Shown one piece after another: positions 1-12,186 of a stretch of DNA of 64,000 nt; the stretch's first letter is position 1; the number at the start of each line of letters is the position of its first letter. The position numbers and the translations under genes are program-made. Source of the DNA: Mastacembelus armatus (lineage: Eukaryota; Chordata; Actinopteri; Synbranchiformes; Mastacembelidae); assembly GCF_900324485.2 (NCBI RefSeq), contig NC_046650.1, forward strand, positions 16,807,517 to 16,871,516, read 5' to 3'. The notes beneath the pieces were generated by a model. It saw only the letters and a list, made by a program, of their open reading frames with translations. It did not search any database and had not been told where the DNA came from.

Positions 1-119
1 AGAAATGCGGTTGATGTACTGATCCGTTGCGGTGAAGAGGGAGGTGTTCTGGGCATGTCGCACCAGGAAAAGGCCCTGAGGAAGACCCGGGACACGCTGG
101 AAGGACTGTGCCATTCGCC
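1..119 (+). mobile_element. Tail of the same deleted LINE at the left window edge
   Basis: Positions 1-119 match about 19003-19121 and 34826-34943 nearly exactly and end at the same join. This is the right end of a further large unit lying outside the window. Confidence 0.85.
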
Positions 120-234
120 AATTACAAATCGCACCAGGCATAGCAAATAAATAAATAAATAAATGAAGCTTTCCAACATTATTTTTGAAGGACTTACTGG
201 AAATACCTGCCCCACAATATGAACTATAATTATA

Positions 235-2247
235 AAGGCAAAGGCAAATTTATTTGTATAGCACCTTTCATACACTACGCAATTCAAAGTGCTTTACAAG
301 GCATACAATTACATTAAAAGCATTGAAAAGAGCATTTAAAAATAAAGACATTTAACATAAAATAAATTTAAATCAAGTAAAGTAAATTAATATAAAACAT
401 AAAAGCACATTAAGAAAACAAAGATAACAATTATTCGAAGGCAGCAGTAAACAACAGAGTTTTCAGTCCAGATTTGAATGAGCTGACAGTTTGAGCAGAC
501 CTCAGGTGTTCAGGAAGTTTGTTCCACAATTGAGGAGCATAGTGACTAAATGCTGCTTCACTTTGTTTGGTTCTGGTTCTGGGAACACACAATAGACCTG
601 TCCCAGATGACCTGAGTGGTCTGGAAACCTCATAGGGAACCAATATATCTTGGATATATTTTGGTCCACAACCATTTAGTGCTTTATAAACTAGCAATAA
701 GATTTTAAAATCTATCCTTTGACTAACGGGAAGCCAGTGTAGTGATCTGAGAACTGGTGTGATATGGTCCAGTATCTTGGTGTTTGTAAGGACTCTGGCA
801 GCAGCATTCTGGATTAGCTGCAGCTGCCTGATTGACTTTTTGCTAAGACCTGTGAACAAGCCATTACAATAATCTAACCTACTGAAGATAAATGCGTGAA
901 CAAGTTTTTCTGCATCTTGTGTAGACAGAAAACCTTTTATTCTAGCAATGTTTTTCAGGTGGTAATAGGAAGATTTAGTGATGGATTTTATGTGGTTGTT
1001 AAAATTCAGGTCTGAGTCAATGATTACACCAATGTTTCTGGCTTGATTTGTAGCTTTCAATGACATGGAGTCAAGGTGAGCAATGACCTTTGACCTTTCA
1101 TTTTTGGGGCCAAAAACAATCACTTCTGTCTTGTCTGTATTAAGCTGGAGAAAATTCTGGCACATCCATTCTTTGACTTGATTAATACACTCACATAATG
1201 AAATTAGAGGACTATAATCATGAGGTGATACTGATATATAAAGTTGGGTGTCATCTGCATAGGTATGGTAGTCAATGTTGTAGTATTCCATAATCTGAGC
1301 AAGGGGCAGCATGTAGATATTGAATAAGAGAGGACCAAGAATAGACCCTTGAGGAACCCCACATTTCATTTTTGTTCGCTCAGACTCATAGTTACCAAGT
1401 GAGACAAAATAGTCTCTATCTTGTAAGTAAGATTTTAGCCAATTTAACACTGAGCCAGTAACTCCCACCCAAGCTTCTAGTCTATGAAGCAGCACATCAT
1501 GATCAACTGTGTCAAATGCAGCACTGAGATCCAGTAGTACTAAAACAGAGGTTTTGGATTCATCATTATTTAAATGTAAATCATTTAAAATTTTAATAAG
1601 TGCAGTCTCAGTGCTGTGGTGTGTGCGAAATCCAGACTGAAGTGCATTAAAAAGATTGTTTTGCACCATAAATCTGTGAATTTGTTGAGAAACTACTTTT
1701 TCAATTATTTTTCCCAGAAATGGAAGATTTGATATTGGCCTGTAGTTACTTACTGCTGAAGCATCTAGATTAGGCTTTTTAAGAAGTGGTTTTATAACAG
1801 CAGTTTTTAAGGCCTGGGGAAACTGCCCTGACTGAAGAGAACTATTGACAATCTGCAATACATCTGGAGCTAAGCTGTTAAAAACATTTTTAAAAAAATT
1901 TGTTGGTAAAATATCAAGGCAGCATGATGTAGATTTTAATTGTAGAAGCGTTTCTGCCAGAGCTCTGTGATCAAGGAGATCAAAATGTTCTAGATTCACT
2001 GGAGAACAAGGAGGCAGAGGTGATATTGTCGTGTTCCTAGGACTGCAGCTAGAGATAGTTTGTCTTATCTTTAATATTTTGTCTGTGAAAAAGGCTGCAA
2101 AATCATTGCATGACTTTTTTGACAGTAGTTCAGAAGGAAGAGAGGGTGCTGGGTTTGTGAGTCTGTCTACAACAGAAAACAATGTGCGGGCATTATTGCT
2201 GTTTCCATTGATAACCTCTGAGAAAAATGATTGCCTTGCATTTTTTT
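235..2247 (-). mobile_element. L2-clade LINE, 5'-truncated, open RT reading frame (copy A)
   Basis: This is a non-LTR retrotransposon fragment of 2013 bp on the minus strand. The reading frame 431-2182 (583 codons from its first Met, open beyond it to the truncation) has the reverse-transcriptase blocks: an FDTVDHD metal-binding motif, CGVPQGSILGPLLF, and the YADDTQLY catalytic box, followed by the usual C-terminal region. The endonuclease is missing. The 3' end, near 235, has a ctatacaaataaa motif followed by GCCTTT-type short repeats instead of poly(A), as in the CR1/L2 group. A 7-bp target duplication (aattata, 228-234 and 2248-2254) flanks it, and the empty site survives at about 10446. 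Confidence 0.9.
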
Positions 2248-2304
2248 AATTATAGACATTACAAGACTTATATTTTTATTAACTGTAGTGTTGCACATAA
2301 AATT

Positions 2305-2390
2305 CATCCATCCATCTATACCTGTTTATTCCTAAATAGTGTCACAGGGATCTGCTGGAGCCTTTCCCTGATCTCTTAGTGCTGCCCCCA
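2305..2390 (-). repeat. SINE 3'-end fragment (shared by all lectin subunits)
   Basis: catccatcc followed by a segment ending ctggagcc matches, in reverse orientation, the 3' end of the full SINE at 39985-40355. Paralogous copies lie at about 5340, 10502, 21312 and 26486. Confidence 0.6.
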
Positions 2391-3198
2391 TCTGGACGTC
2401 CTAGGTCAACTTTTTCAGAATAGTTGTGGTTCTGGGTGGCAGGACTCAAATGATGTGCAGTATTTCAGGGGGGATCAGGCTCACAAATTAGCATGAACTG
2501 AATATATTATGGACAGAAATATGAAAAACATGTGACTGTTATTTAAGATACAAGAGGAGACAACTAAAGTGTCCAAACCTCATTCTGTCTCAGAACTACA
2601 GCTCATTACTGTGACACAAGCATTTTACTTACTGTCATACATTCCTCTGTGCATCCACCTGGGGGCGCTGTTCTCTACTATTCCTGAGGAGATCTGCTGT
2701 TTAATGTGATGACTGATCAGACACACAGACACTTCGTACTGTTTATACAAGGAGCAGTGTGACAACAGAAACAATTTCACTTCAGTTCAACTCAATTTGT
2801 ATAGCACCAATAAAAGCATCTCAAGGCACTTTACATAGAAACCCTACAAATCCTTGTGAGCAGCACTTGGCGACAGTGGAGGGGAAAAACTCCCCTTAAA
2901 AGTAGAAACCTGCAGCAGACCCTGGCTCACTTTGGGTCATCTGCCTCGTTCTTACATTCAAATTATTCAAATTCACTATAAGATGAAAACATGCCCTAAG
3001 CCTGAGCTCATGTACAGGAGAGTGCCATCAGTTGTGTTTGTCTTTTGTTACTGAACTAAAATGTAGAATTTGGTGAAGGAGCAAAATAGTCAGACACCGA
3101 AATTAATGTTTGAAAGAGACTGACTTTTGTTTTCTCTATGTTATTACTCCTGTTGACTCGTGTGATATAAGTAAAACAGGCAAACAGTCCATCTTTGT

Positions 3199-3987
3199 AA
3201 TCTGAGGCTGTATTGAATGTGTGAGCACATCATATGCAGCTGCATAATAACACACCGCTATCTTCCTCCGGAGAAGGGGTGTGATCAGGTGGAGAGAGAC
3301 CCCGTGATCACATATGATAGTGATACTTCACTAGAACAACAGAAGTTGTATTAAGCAATGACTGAAAAGTATTGTTAACACACTATTGTGGGCTGTGAAC
3401 AGATGAATAAAGCTTATTGCACAATAACAAAATCTGTATTGTTGTATTAAATAAACAATGAAACAAAATGTGCCTTTCAGCTTCATATCAAACATGTCAG
3501 TCCATGTATTTGGGGTTAGGGTTAATAGTGCGTCCAGATTGGGTCACATAAGGACTGGCTCTCAATTGTGTGCGTGTGTGAGAAGTTCCTTGGCCTGTGG
3601 TTGTTTGAATGAGTACTTCAGGTATCTTTGGAACTGGATCATTCACTTTTGTTGGAGCACAGATTACCTGATAGCCATCATCATCATCATCATCATCCTG
3701 ACCTGGCCTTGGCACTTCCACAGAGAGGAGATGTCTACGGTTTCTCCTACACTCCTTTCCTCCCGACAGGACAATGTAAGATCTTGGTTCACTGCAGACT
3801 TCTTGCACAATTCCTTTGCTGTCATAACCACGAGGGGTTTGCATCCTCACTACTTGACCTTTTGAGAATGTGCTCAGTTTGCTAAATCTGAGGCTTTATT
3901 GAACGTGTAAGTACATCATACGACAGGAAGAGAGAGACCCCGTGATCACGTACGATAGTGATATCACACGTATTGCTGTACTACAAC
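3199..3987 (-). mobile_element. Ty3/Gypsy-like LTR retrotransposon fossil (A1)
   Basis: This is a short, heavily deleted relic. On the minus strand, about 3497-3850 translates to a piece resembling the C-terminal end of a Gypsy-type pol (PRSYIV followed by RRNRRHL). It lies between two related sequences at about 3199-3345 and 3885-3987 that share an atctgaggct-ttattga start and a gagagaccccgtgatcac core and are probably LTR remnants. Most internal sequence is gone, so it is an inert fossil. A CAT trinucleotide run lies inside it. The family call is from the pol-like segment only. Confidence 0.55.
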
Positions 3988-4632
3988 TCTGAGCTAACCG
4001 GTATGCTAACAGCTAGCTAAGCTAACTGGTATGCTATAAAATGAGTTGAGTCTGGAAATAGGAAGTAGTACAAGACAAAAAACATTTGATTCTGCAAAAT
4101 GGTTCCTTCATGGCATGCACTATGTATTTACTTTGTTGTGTTTTATTTTTTATTCGAAACAGTATTTTAATTTTTCTTCCATTAATGTAAATCTGAGACT
4201 GGAATTGAAATTTGTAGATGACAGTTTCATGATACTTCACACTGCTCTGAGATTCTGTTGCTGTGTCCTCTAATGAAATTATTTCAGAACAACCAATAAA
4301 CAGTTTTCACTGACCTTCTTGTTTGTCTTAGAGCCACATCAGCTGAGACACGTCTACATGTTTCTGCAGCTCCTATGTTCATATTCAGCTAAATACCAAC
4401 AGTTCTGAAGGAACCTGGTCTGTGCTTTAACAACACACTCAGGAAAAGCTTGTTCATCAACATGTCTGGCTGCATCAGGAAAATGTTCACTATCAACATT
4501 TGTTTTCTGCCAAATTATCCAGTGTAGAAACACAGCTGGTCAGCTGCTACTCCAGATGTCACAGGCTCACCACTGACCACTGGGGGGAAGAGTCCTCTAC
4601 TAAACCTCATGGTGATCCATCCTGGTTCAGCT

Positions 4633-5285
4633 AATAAGTGCAGTCTCAGTGCTGTGGTGTGTGCGAAATCCAGACTGAAGTGCATTAAAAAGATTGTTTT
4701 GCACCATAAATCTGTGAATTTGTTGAGAAACTACTTTTTCAATTATTTTTCCCAGAAATGGAAGATTGATATTGGCCTGTAGTTACTTACTGCTGAAGCA
4801 TCTAGATTAGGCTTTTTAAGAAGTGGTTTTATAACAGCAGTTTTTAAGGCCTGGGGGAAACTGCCCTGACTGAAGAGAAACTATTGACAATCTGCAATAC
4901 ATCTGGAGCTAAGCTGTTAAAAACATTTTTAAAAAAATTTGTTGGTAAAATATCAAGGCAGCATGATGTAGATTTTAATTGTAGAAGCGTTTCTGCCAGA
5001 GCTCTGTGATCAAGGAGATCAAAATGTTCTAGATTCACTGGAGAACAAGGAGGCAGAGGTGATATTGTCGTGTTCCTAGGACTGCAGCTAGAGATAGTTT
5101 GTCTTATCTTTAATATTTTGTCTGTGAAAAAGGCTGCAAAATCATTGCATGACTTTTTGACAGTAGTTCAGAAGGAAGAGAGGGTGCTGGGTTTGTGAGT
5201 CTGTCTACAACAGAAAACAATGTGCGGGCATTATTGCTGTTTCCATTGATAACCTCTGAGAAAAATGATTGCCTTGCATTTTTTT
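4633..5285 (-). mobile_element. Partial repeat of the L2 LINE (inside the suspect 3-kb repeat)
   Basis: This is a second appearance of the upstream 650 bp of the L2 element (matching 1594-2247), beginning abruptly inside the RT frame. Compared with the copy at 235-2247 it carries scattered one-base insertions and deletions that break the frame several times. It is probably a product of assembly rather than a separate insertion. Confidence 0.75.
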
Positions 5286-6237
5286 AATTATAGACATTAC
5301 AAGACTTATATTTTTATTAACTGTAGTGTTGCACATAAAATTCATCCATCCATCTATACCTGTTTATTCCTAAATAGTGTCACAGGGATCTGCTGGAGCC
5401 TTTCCCTGATCTCTTAGTGCTGCCCCCATCTGGACGTCCTAGGTCAACTTTTTCAGAATAGTTGTGGTTCTGGGTGCAGGACTCAAATTGATGTGCAGTA
5501 TTTCAGGGGGGATCAGGCTCACAAATTAGCATGAACTGAATATATTATGGACAGAAATATGAAAAACATGTGACTGTTATTTAAGATACAAGAGGAGACA
5601 ACTAAAGTGTCCAAACCTCATTCTGTCTCAGAACTACAGCTCATTACTGTGACACAAGCATTTTACTTACTGTCATACATTCCTCTGTGCATCCACCTGG
5701 GGCGCTTCGTTCTCTACTATTCTGAGAGATCTGCTGTTTAATGTGATGACTGATCAGACACACAGACACTCGTACTGTTTATACAAGGAGCAGTGTGACA
5801 ACAAGAAACAATTTCACTTCAGTTCAACTCAATTTGTATAGACCAATTAAAAGCATCTCAAGGCACTTTACATAGAAAACCCTACAAATCCTTGTGAGCA
5901 GCACTTGGCGACAGTGGAGGGGAAAAACTCCCCTTAAAAGTAGAAACCTGCAGCAGACCCTGGCTCACTTTGGGTCATCTGCCTCGTTCTTACATTCAAA
6001 TTATTCAAATTCACTATAAGATGAAAACATGCCCTAAGCCTGAGCTCATGTACAGGAGAGTGCCATCAGTTGTGTTTGTCTTTTGTTACTGAACTAAAAT
6101 GTAGATTTGGTGAAGGAGCAAAATAGTCAGACACCGAAATTAATGTTTGAAAGAGACTGACTTTTGTTTTCTCTATGTTATTACTCCTGTTGACTCGTGT
6201 GATATAAGTAAAACAGGCCAAACAGTCCATCTTTGTA

Positions 6238-7021
6238 ATCTGAGGCTGTATTGAATGTGTGAGCACATCATATGCAGCTGCATAATAACACACCGCTATC
6301 TTCCTCCGGAGAAGGGGTGTGATCAGGTGAGAGAGACCCCGTGATCACATATGATAGTGATACTTCACTAGAACAACAGAAGTGTATTAAGCAATGACTG
6401 AAAAGTATTGTTAACACACTATTGTGGGCTGTGAACAGATGAATAAAGCTTATTGCACAATAACAAAATCTGTATTGTTGTATTAAATAAAACAATGAAA
6501 CAAAATGTGCCTTTCAGCTTCATATCAAACATGTCAGTCCATGTATTTGGGGTTAGGGTTAATAGTGCGTCCAGATTGGGTCACATAAGGACTGGCTCTC
6601 AATTGTGTGCGTTGTGTGAGAAGTTCCTTGGCCTGTGGTTGTTTGAATGAGTACTTCAGGTATCTTTGGAACTGGATCATTCACTTTTGTTGGAGCACAG
6701 ATTACCTGATAGCCATCATCATCATCATCATCATCCTGACCTGGCCTTGGCACTTCCACAGAGAGGAGATGTCTACGGTTTCTCCTACACTCCTTTCTCC
6801 CGACAGGACAATGTAAGATCTTGGTTCACTGCAGACTTCTTGCACAATTCCTTTGCTGTCATAACCACGAGGGTTTGCATCCTCACTACTTGACCTTTTG
6901 AGATGTGCTCAGTTTGCTAAATCTGAGGCTTTATTGAACGTGTAAGTACATCATACGACAGGAAGAGAGAGACCCCGTGATCACGTACGATAGTGATATC
7001 ACACGTATTGCTGTACTACAA
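6238..7021 (-). mobile_element. Ty3/Gypsy-like fossil, repeated copy in the suspect 3-kb repeat
   Basis: This is the same fossil as at 3199-3987, seen again because 4633-7662 repeats 1594-4633. It is broken and probably not an independent genomic copy. Confidence 0.5.
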
Positions 7022-8545
7022 CTCTGAGCTAACCGGTATGCTAACAGCTAGCTAAGCTAACTGGTATGCTATAAAATGAGTTGAGTCTGGAAATAGGAAG
7101 TAGTACAAGACAAAAAAACATTTGATCTGCAAAATGGTTCCTTCATGGCATTGCACTATGTATTTACTTTGTTGTGTTTTATTTTTTATTCGAAACAGTA
7201 TTTTAATTTTTCTTCCATTAATGTAAATCTGAGACTGGAATTGAAATTTGTAGAGACAGTTTCATGATACTTCACACTGCTCTGAGATTCTGTTGCTGTG
7301 TCCTCTAATGAATTATTTCAGAACAACCATATAAACAGTTTTCACTGACCTTCTTGTTTGTCTTAGAGCCCATCCAGCTGAGACACGTCTACATGTTTCT
7401 GCAGCTCCTATGTTCATATTCAGCTAAATACCAACAGTCTGAAGGAACTGGTCTGTGCTTAACAACACACTCAGGAAAAGCTTGTTCATCAACATGTCTG
7501 GCTGCATCAGGAAATGTTCACTATCAACATTTGTTTTCTGCCAAATTATCCAGTGTAGAAACACAGCTGGTCAGCTGCTACTCCAGATGTCACAGGCTCA
7601 CCACTGCCACTGGGGGAAAGAGTCCTCTACTAAACCTCATGGTGATCCATCCTGGTTCAGCTTGGCCCCAAGTGAGAGACCCACAGAGCTGTACCCCACT
7701 AGCCTGCCTAAACACTGAGAACTCAGCCACACTAACACAGACGCCTTCATTCAGCACATCAATACTGTCTGAAACTCTTAGGGATCCTGGATTCTCAGTC
7801 TTCATGTGTCCAGTTATTCCTGATTTGCTTCCACTGTGTATTTTCCTTTTAGCCAATCAGAACTCAGATCTGTTATCAGGTGTTTGTTGCTATGTGTCAT
7901 GGTGGTCTTATATCGTATCGGGCCAGCAGGGGGCCAAGGGCTCAGCTCATCCTGATCCACTGATACAGGTGCTTCATATTTCAAGTGTTCAAAGGCAGCT
8001 ACACCTTGGCACCACTGTCAGACTGGAAAATAACTAGCAGCTCACTAATGTCTGACACCTGACAGTCCATCTTTCTTTGGCTTGACTTGAAACCTGATCA
8101 GTGACACCAGTGAGACCAAAACAGCCCCATCAGTTACACTGACATCACTTTAGGTAAATGACTGGTTTATACACAGACAGTCTGACCTGTTTTCAGTTTG
8201 GATTGGATTAGTTAGTGCTGCCTAACACTGCAGGCCTGTTTGACTTAAGTCAACTTTCCTTAATTTTCATTTTTTCTCCTCTGGGGAATATTTATTATTT
8301 TAATACTTATTTACTTATTGGTGCTTCACTGGGTGGCTCAAAGAGCGGCATCTGGGAAACTGTGAAATTGATTCAGGGCGTTGCTGAAGAACATTTATGC
8401 TCAGCAAACAGCCTCACAAAATAAATATCAGTGAATCGAACTCCCTGATCATCTGGTGTCTTGTCTTTGACAGGCTGTCAGTCTTTACAGGTCTGTTCCC
8501 TACAGAGATATCAGCCTCATCTTTAACATCTGCATCATCTTCACC

Positions 8546-9922
8546 ATGAAGACTCTGATTCTGGCTGCTCTTCTTTGTGCCCTGTTGGCTCTGGACACAG
8601 CTCAGGGTGAGTATTACTACACTATATATTGTGTGTATATATGTTTATGGAATAGATATCCAGATATTATAAATGTATATATTCTGTGGATCAAACCAAA
8701 TGACTTCTGTCATTGAAACGAATGACAAACCTTCATACACTGACAGTTTGTTTATAAGAGCTGTAACATGGAGTTAGTGCTCTCTGCTGTCTGACTGACT
8801 CCATTACATTATATCAGAACTTTTTAGAAAAAATAACATTTGTCCATACATCAAATATTTCAATGAGGTCAGGAGAAGGAATGTAGAAAAAAATTTACAT
8901 TTTATAGTCAACGAAATCATTTTTTTATTTTACAACCCATAAACACCATCCATCCATATCTATACCCACTTATTCCTTTAACCAGGGTCAAGGGGATCTG
9001 CTGGAGCCTATCCCAGCTCTCTTTCCAGAAAAGTGGTTCAACTGTATCAGACACTCAACATTATTCATTTTCTTTCTTTGACTTCAGGCCAGTGTCCATT
9101 CAGACCAAAATGTCCCTCTGGTTGGATTGAGTTCTGTGATCGTTGCTACACCTATGCTCCCAAATATACATCTTGGGATGATGCTCAGGTAATCAGAGTG
9201 ATGTGGATTCAGTCCACAATGATTCTACACTGTTTATTTGGTCTGTGTTCACTTTAACACTGGCAATCTATTCCTGCCTTGGTGTTTTCCTACTACTCAG
9301 CTTATTTTGCTTCTCTACTGACTCCACTGTCTGTTTATCTGCACTGTAGAAAACTGCCAGTCTCTGGGTGGACACCTTGCATCTGTGCGCGATGCTGAGG
9401 AGTATGGGGTCATTCAGAAGTTGATATCTGACAGCAAAGGTTTTGGACCAGCCTGGATTGGAGGCTCTGTTGCAAAACCGGTAAACTCTTCACCAACACA
9501 CCTGGTCTAATAGACGCGTTCTCTATTGACTGAGGGTGTATTTATTCTTTAGAGCATTTTGTCTCAAACATCACTGATTTCTGTTCTGTTTCCCAGGAGG
9601 GTTCCTGGTTCTGGATTTACGGAGATAAATTCAAATACACAAACTGGGCTCCTGGACAGCCTGACAACTTCGGAGGCGTCCAACACTGCCTGCAAATGAA
9701 CCATGGAGGTAAGTCACCAACACGTCTACTGGTATAAAACCAGTTTTAACTCTCTGTTTGTCTATATAATAATGTCACCATGGCCTCATTAGACAGTCTC
9801 AGGGTCTTGGTCTGTAGCACTGACTGACTCACCTGTTGATGGTACTTACAGATGCAAAGCTCTGGGATGATCTGAACTGTCAGACTCCTCTCCCATCCAT
9901 CTGTGCCAAGTACCTGTTCTGA
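8546..9922 (+). CDS. Secreted C-type lectin 1 (ladderlectin / type II AFP-like); exon 3 frameshift as assembled
   Basis: Five coding exons: 8546-8606, 9088-9188, 9350-9480, 9597-9708 and 9852-9922, all with GT/AG borders. The translation has a signal peptide (MKTLILAALL start), an N-terminal segment with four cysteines (CPFRPKC, CPSGW), a C-type lectin domain with WIGGS, a QPDN galactose-type motif, HCLQM and WDDLNC, and ends in CAKYLF. A noncoding splice acceptor (ccctacag) precedes the ATG. AATAAA is at 10268-10273. Exon 3 is 131 nt against 132 nt in lectins 2 and 3 (four A instead of five after the acceptor), so the frame breaks there. The missing base lies in the low-quality stretch, so the gene may really be intact. 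Like lectin 3 it encodes GGSVAKP. Confidence 0.85.
8947..9022 (-). repeat. SINE 3'-end fragment in lectin intron 1
   Basis: About 75 bp of reversed SINE tail (catccatcc to cccagctctc) sits in intron 1 of lectin 1, with equivalent copies at about 14116 and 24928 in lectins 2 and 3. Lectin 4 lacks it because its intron 1 has been replaced. Confidence 0.65.
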
Positions 9923-11399
9923 TCCCAGGTCTGATCCAGAGGCATGAAATCCCTGTGAAAAGCACAAACACTGGTGGAGGTGTGTTTGTCTTTGCATACT
10001 CTCACATTTTGTGCCATCAGTCTCATAGAACCTGAATTCTACTGTATCTCATTTGACATCTTCTATCATATCCAGTATATATCATCTGTTTCTTTTCTAT
10101 GGCTGTAACGCTACTGAAGGAAGGAAGAGACAAGTAACATAAACAGGAGCTGGACTGTCTCTGAGGTTTTGTGCCTTTAATAAGAGCAGACTGAATGTGT
10201 TATGGAAAGAATGCTTTGAGCTCCACTTTATTCTGCAGTCTGACTCTTCTTTCTTGGCTCATGTCAAAATAAAAGTCTATCAGCATTGAAACCAGTTGGT
10301 CTGTGTTTTATGGCTCCTGTATTATGAAATTTCATATCGCACCAGGTACAGCAAATAAATGAATAAATAAATAAATAAATAAATAAAGCTTTCCAACATT
10401 ATTTTTGAAGGACTTACTGGAAATTCCTGCCCCACAATATGAACTATAATTATAGAAGTTACAAGACTTATATTTTTAACTGTAGTGTTGCACATAAAAT
10501 TCATCCATCCATCTATACCTGTTTATTCCTAAACAGGGTCACAGGGATCTGCTGGAGCCTTTCCCTGATCTCTTAGTGCTGCCCCCATCTGGACGTCCTA
10601 GGTCAACTTTTTCAGAATAGTTGTGGTTCTGGGTGGCAGGACTCAAATGATGTGCAGTATTTCAGGGGGTATCAGGCTCACAAATGAGCATGAACTGAAT
10701 ATATTATGGACAGAAATATGAAAAACATGTGACTGTTATTTAAGATACAAGAGGAGACAACTAAAGTGTCCAAACCTCATTCTGTCTCAGAACTACAGCT
10801 CATTACTGTGACACAAGCATTTTACTTACTGTCATACATTCCTCTGTGCATCCACCTGGGGGCGCTGTTCTCTACTATTCCTGAGGAGATCTGCTGTTTA
10901 ATGTGATGACTGATCAGACACACAGACACTTCGTACTGTTTATACAAGGAGCAGTGTGACAACAGAAACAATTTCACTTCAGTTCAACTCAATTTGTATA
11001 GCACCAATAAAAGCATCTCAAGGCACTTTACATAGAAACCCTACAAATCCTTGTGAGCAGCACTTGGCGACAGTGGAGGGGAAAAACTCCCCTTAAAAGT
11101 AGAAACCTGCAGCAGACCCTGGCTCACTTTGGGTCATCTGCCTCGTTCTTACATTCAAATTATTCAAATTCACTATAAGATGAAAACATGCCTTAAGCCT
11201 GAGCTCATGTACAGGAGAGTGCCATCAGTTGTGTTTGTCTTTTGTTACTGAACTAAAATGCAGAATTTGGTGAAGGAGCAATTCCGATAGTGAAACACCG
11301 AAATTAATGTTTGAAAGAGACTGACTTTTGTTTTTTCCATGTTATTACTCCTGTTGACTCGTGTGATATAAGTAAAACAGGCAAACAGTCCATCTTTGT

Positions 11400-12186
11400 A
11401 ATCTGAGGCTGTATTGAATGTGTAAGCACATCATATGCAGCTGCATAATAACACACCGCTATCTTCCTCCGGAGAGGGGGTGTGATCAGGTGGAGAGAGA
11501 CCCCGTGATCACATATGATAGTGATACTTCACTAGAACAACAGAAGTTGTATTAAGCAATGACTGAAAAGTATTGTTAACACACTATTGTGGGCTGTGAA
11601 CAGATGAATAAAGCTTATTGCACAATAACAAAATCTTTATTGTTGTATTAAATAAACAATGAAACAAAATGTGCCTTTCAGCTTCATATCAAACATGTCA
11701 GTCCATGTATTTGGGGTTAGGGTTAATAGTGCGTCCAGATTGGGTCACATAAGGACTTGCTCTCAATTGTGTGCGTGTGTGAGAAGTTCCTTGGCCTGTG
11801 GTTGTTTGAATGAGTACTTCAGGTATCTTTGGAACTGGATCATTCACTTTTGTTGGAGCACAGATTACCTGATAGCCATCATCATCATCATCATCATCCT
11901 GACCTGGCCTTGGCACTTCCACAGAGAGGAGATGTCTACGGTTTCTCCTACACTCCTTTCCTCCCAACAGGACAATGTAAGATCTTGGTTCACTGCAGAC
12001 TTCTTGCACAATTCCTTTGCTGTCATATCCACGAGGGGTTTGCATCCTCACTACTTGACCTTTGAGAATGTGCTCAGTTTGCTAAATCTGAGGCTTTATT
12101 GAACGTGTAAGTACATCATACGACAGGTAGAGAGAGACCCCGTGATCACGTACGATAGTGATATCACACGTATTGCTGTACTACAA
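11400..12186 (-). mobile_element. Ty3/Gypsy-like LTR retrotransposon fossil (A2)
   Basis: This is the subunit-A2 copy of the fossil, with the same parts: a pol C-terminal fragment in the middle and related repeats at both sides. It was copied with the lectin subunit, so the original insertion is older than the first lectin duplication. Confidence 0.55.

Larger units (their letters stand above)
4633..7662. repeat. Direct repeat of 1594-4633, probable assembly artefact
   Basis: The 3.03 kb here repeat the 3.04 kb immediately to the left. The join at 4633 connects lectin upstream sequence (ctggttcagct) to the inside of the L2 reverse transcriptase (taataagtgcag). The right copy differs from the left copy and from all other paralogous copies by about twenty or more single-base insertions or deletions, mostly in or next to homopolymers. 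A2, B1 and B2 show no such repeat and very few such indels. This is what overlapping contig ends joined by uncorrected long-read sequence would look like. Confidence 0.8.
120..10320 (+). repeat. Lectin amplicon subunit A1
   Basis: This is one of four copies of the lectin-bearing subunit (the others begin at about 10327, 19122 and 26308). Each starts with a cgcaccagg / AAAT-repeat segment, passes through a SINE 3' fragment, an LTR-element fossil and a lectin promoter side, and ends just after the lectin polyadenylation signal. A1 is lengthened by the L2 LINE (235-2247) and by the suspect repeat 4633-7662. Without these it is about 5.15 kb. The 2255-8540 interval contains no other gene that I can support. 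Confidence 0.85.

Noticed and set aside
3628-3885. Polyhistidine or polyaspartate proteins encoded around the CAT repeat (and copies)
   Set aside because: These are readings of a CAT microsatellite inside an LTR-element fossil; no host gene structure surrounds them.
4633-5285. An independent second L2 insertion
   Set aside because: It starts in the middle of the RT without a target duplication, and its right flank is identical to that of the first copy, so it is part of the 3-kb repeat and not a transposition.
7354-8037. 227-codon plus-strand open frame upstream of lectin 1
   Set aside because: It exists only in A1 and is opened by the one-base indels of the suspect stretch. The same sequence in A2, B1 and B2 is broken into short frames, and the translation shows no domain.
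9033-9257. Plus-strand 74-codon frames spanning lectin exon 2
   Set aside because: They read from intron 1 through exon 2 into intron 2; the true coding part is only the 101-nt exon bounded by AG and GT.
9746-9997. Minus-strand 83-codon frames over each lectin 3' end
   Set aside because: They are antisense shadows of exon 5 and the conserved 3' UTR, repeated only because the lectins are duplicated.
10350-10387. CRISPR-like or satellite array from (AAAT)n runs
   Set aside because: It is a simple tetranucleotide microsatellite with no spacers, recurring only because the subunit is duplicated.
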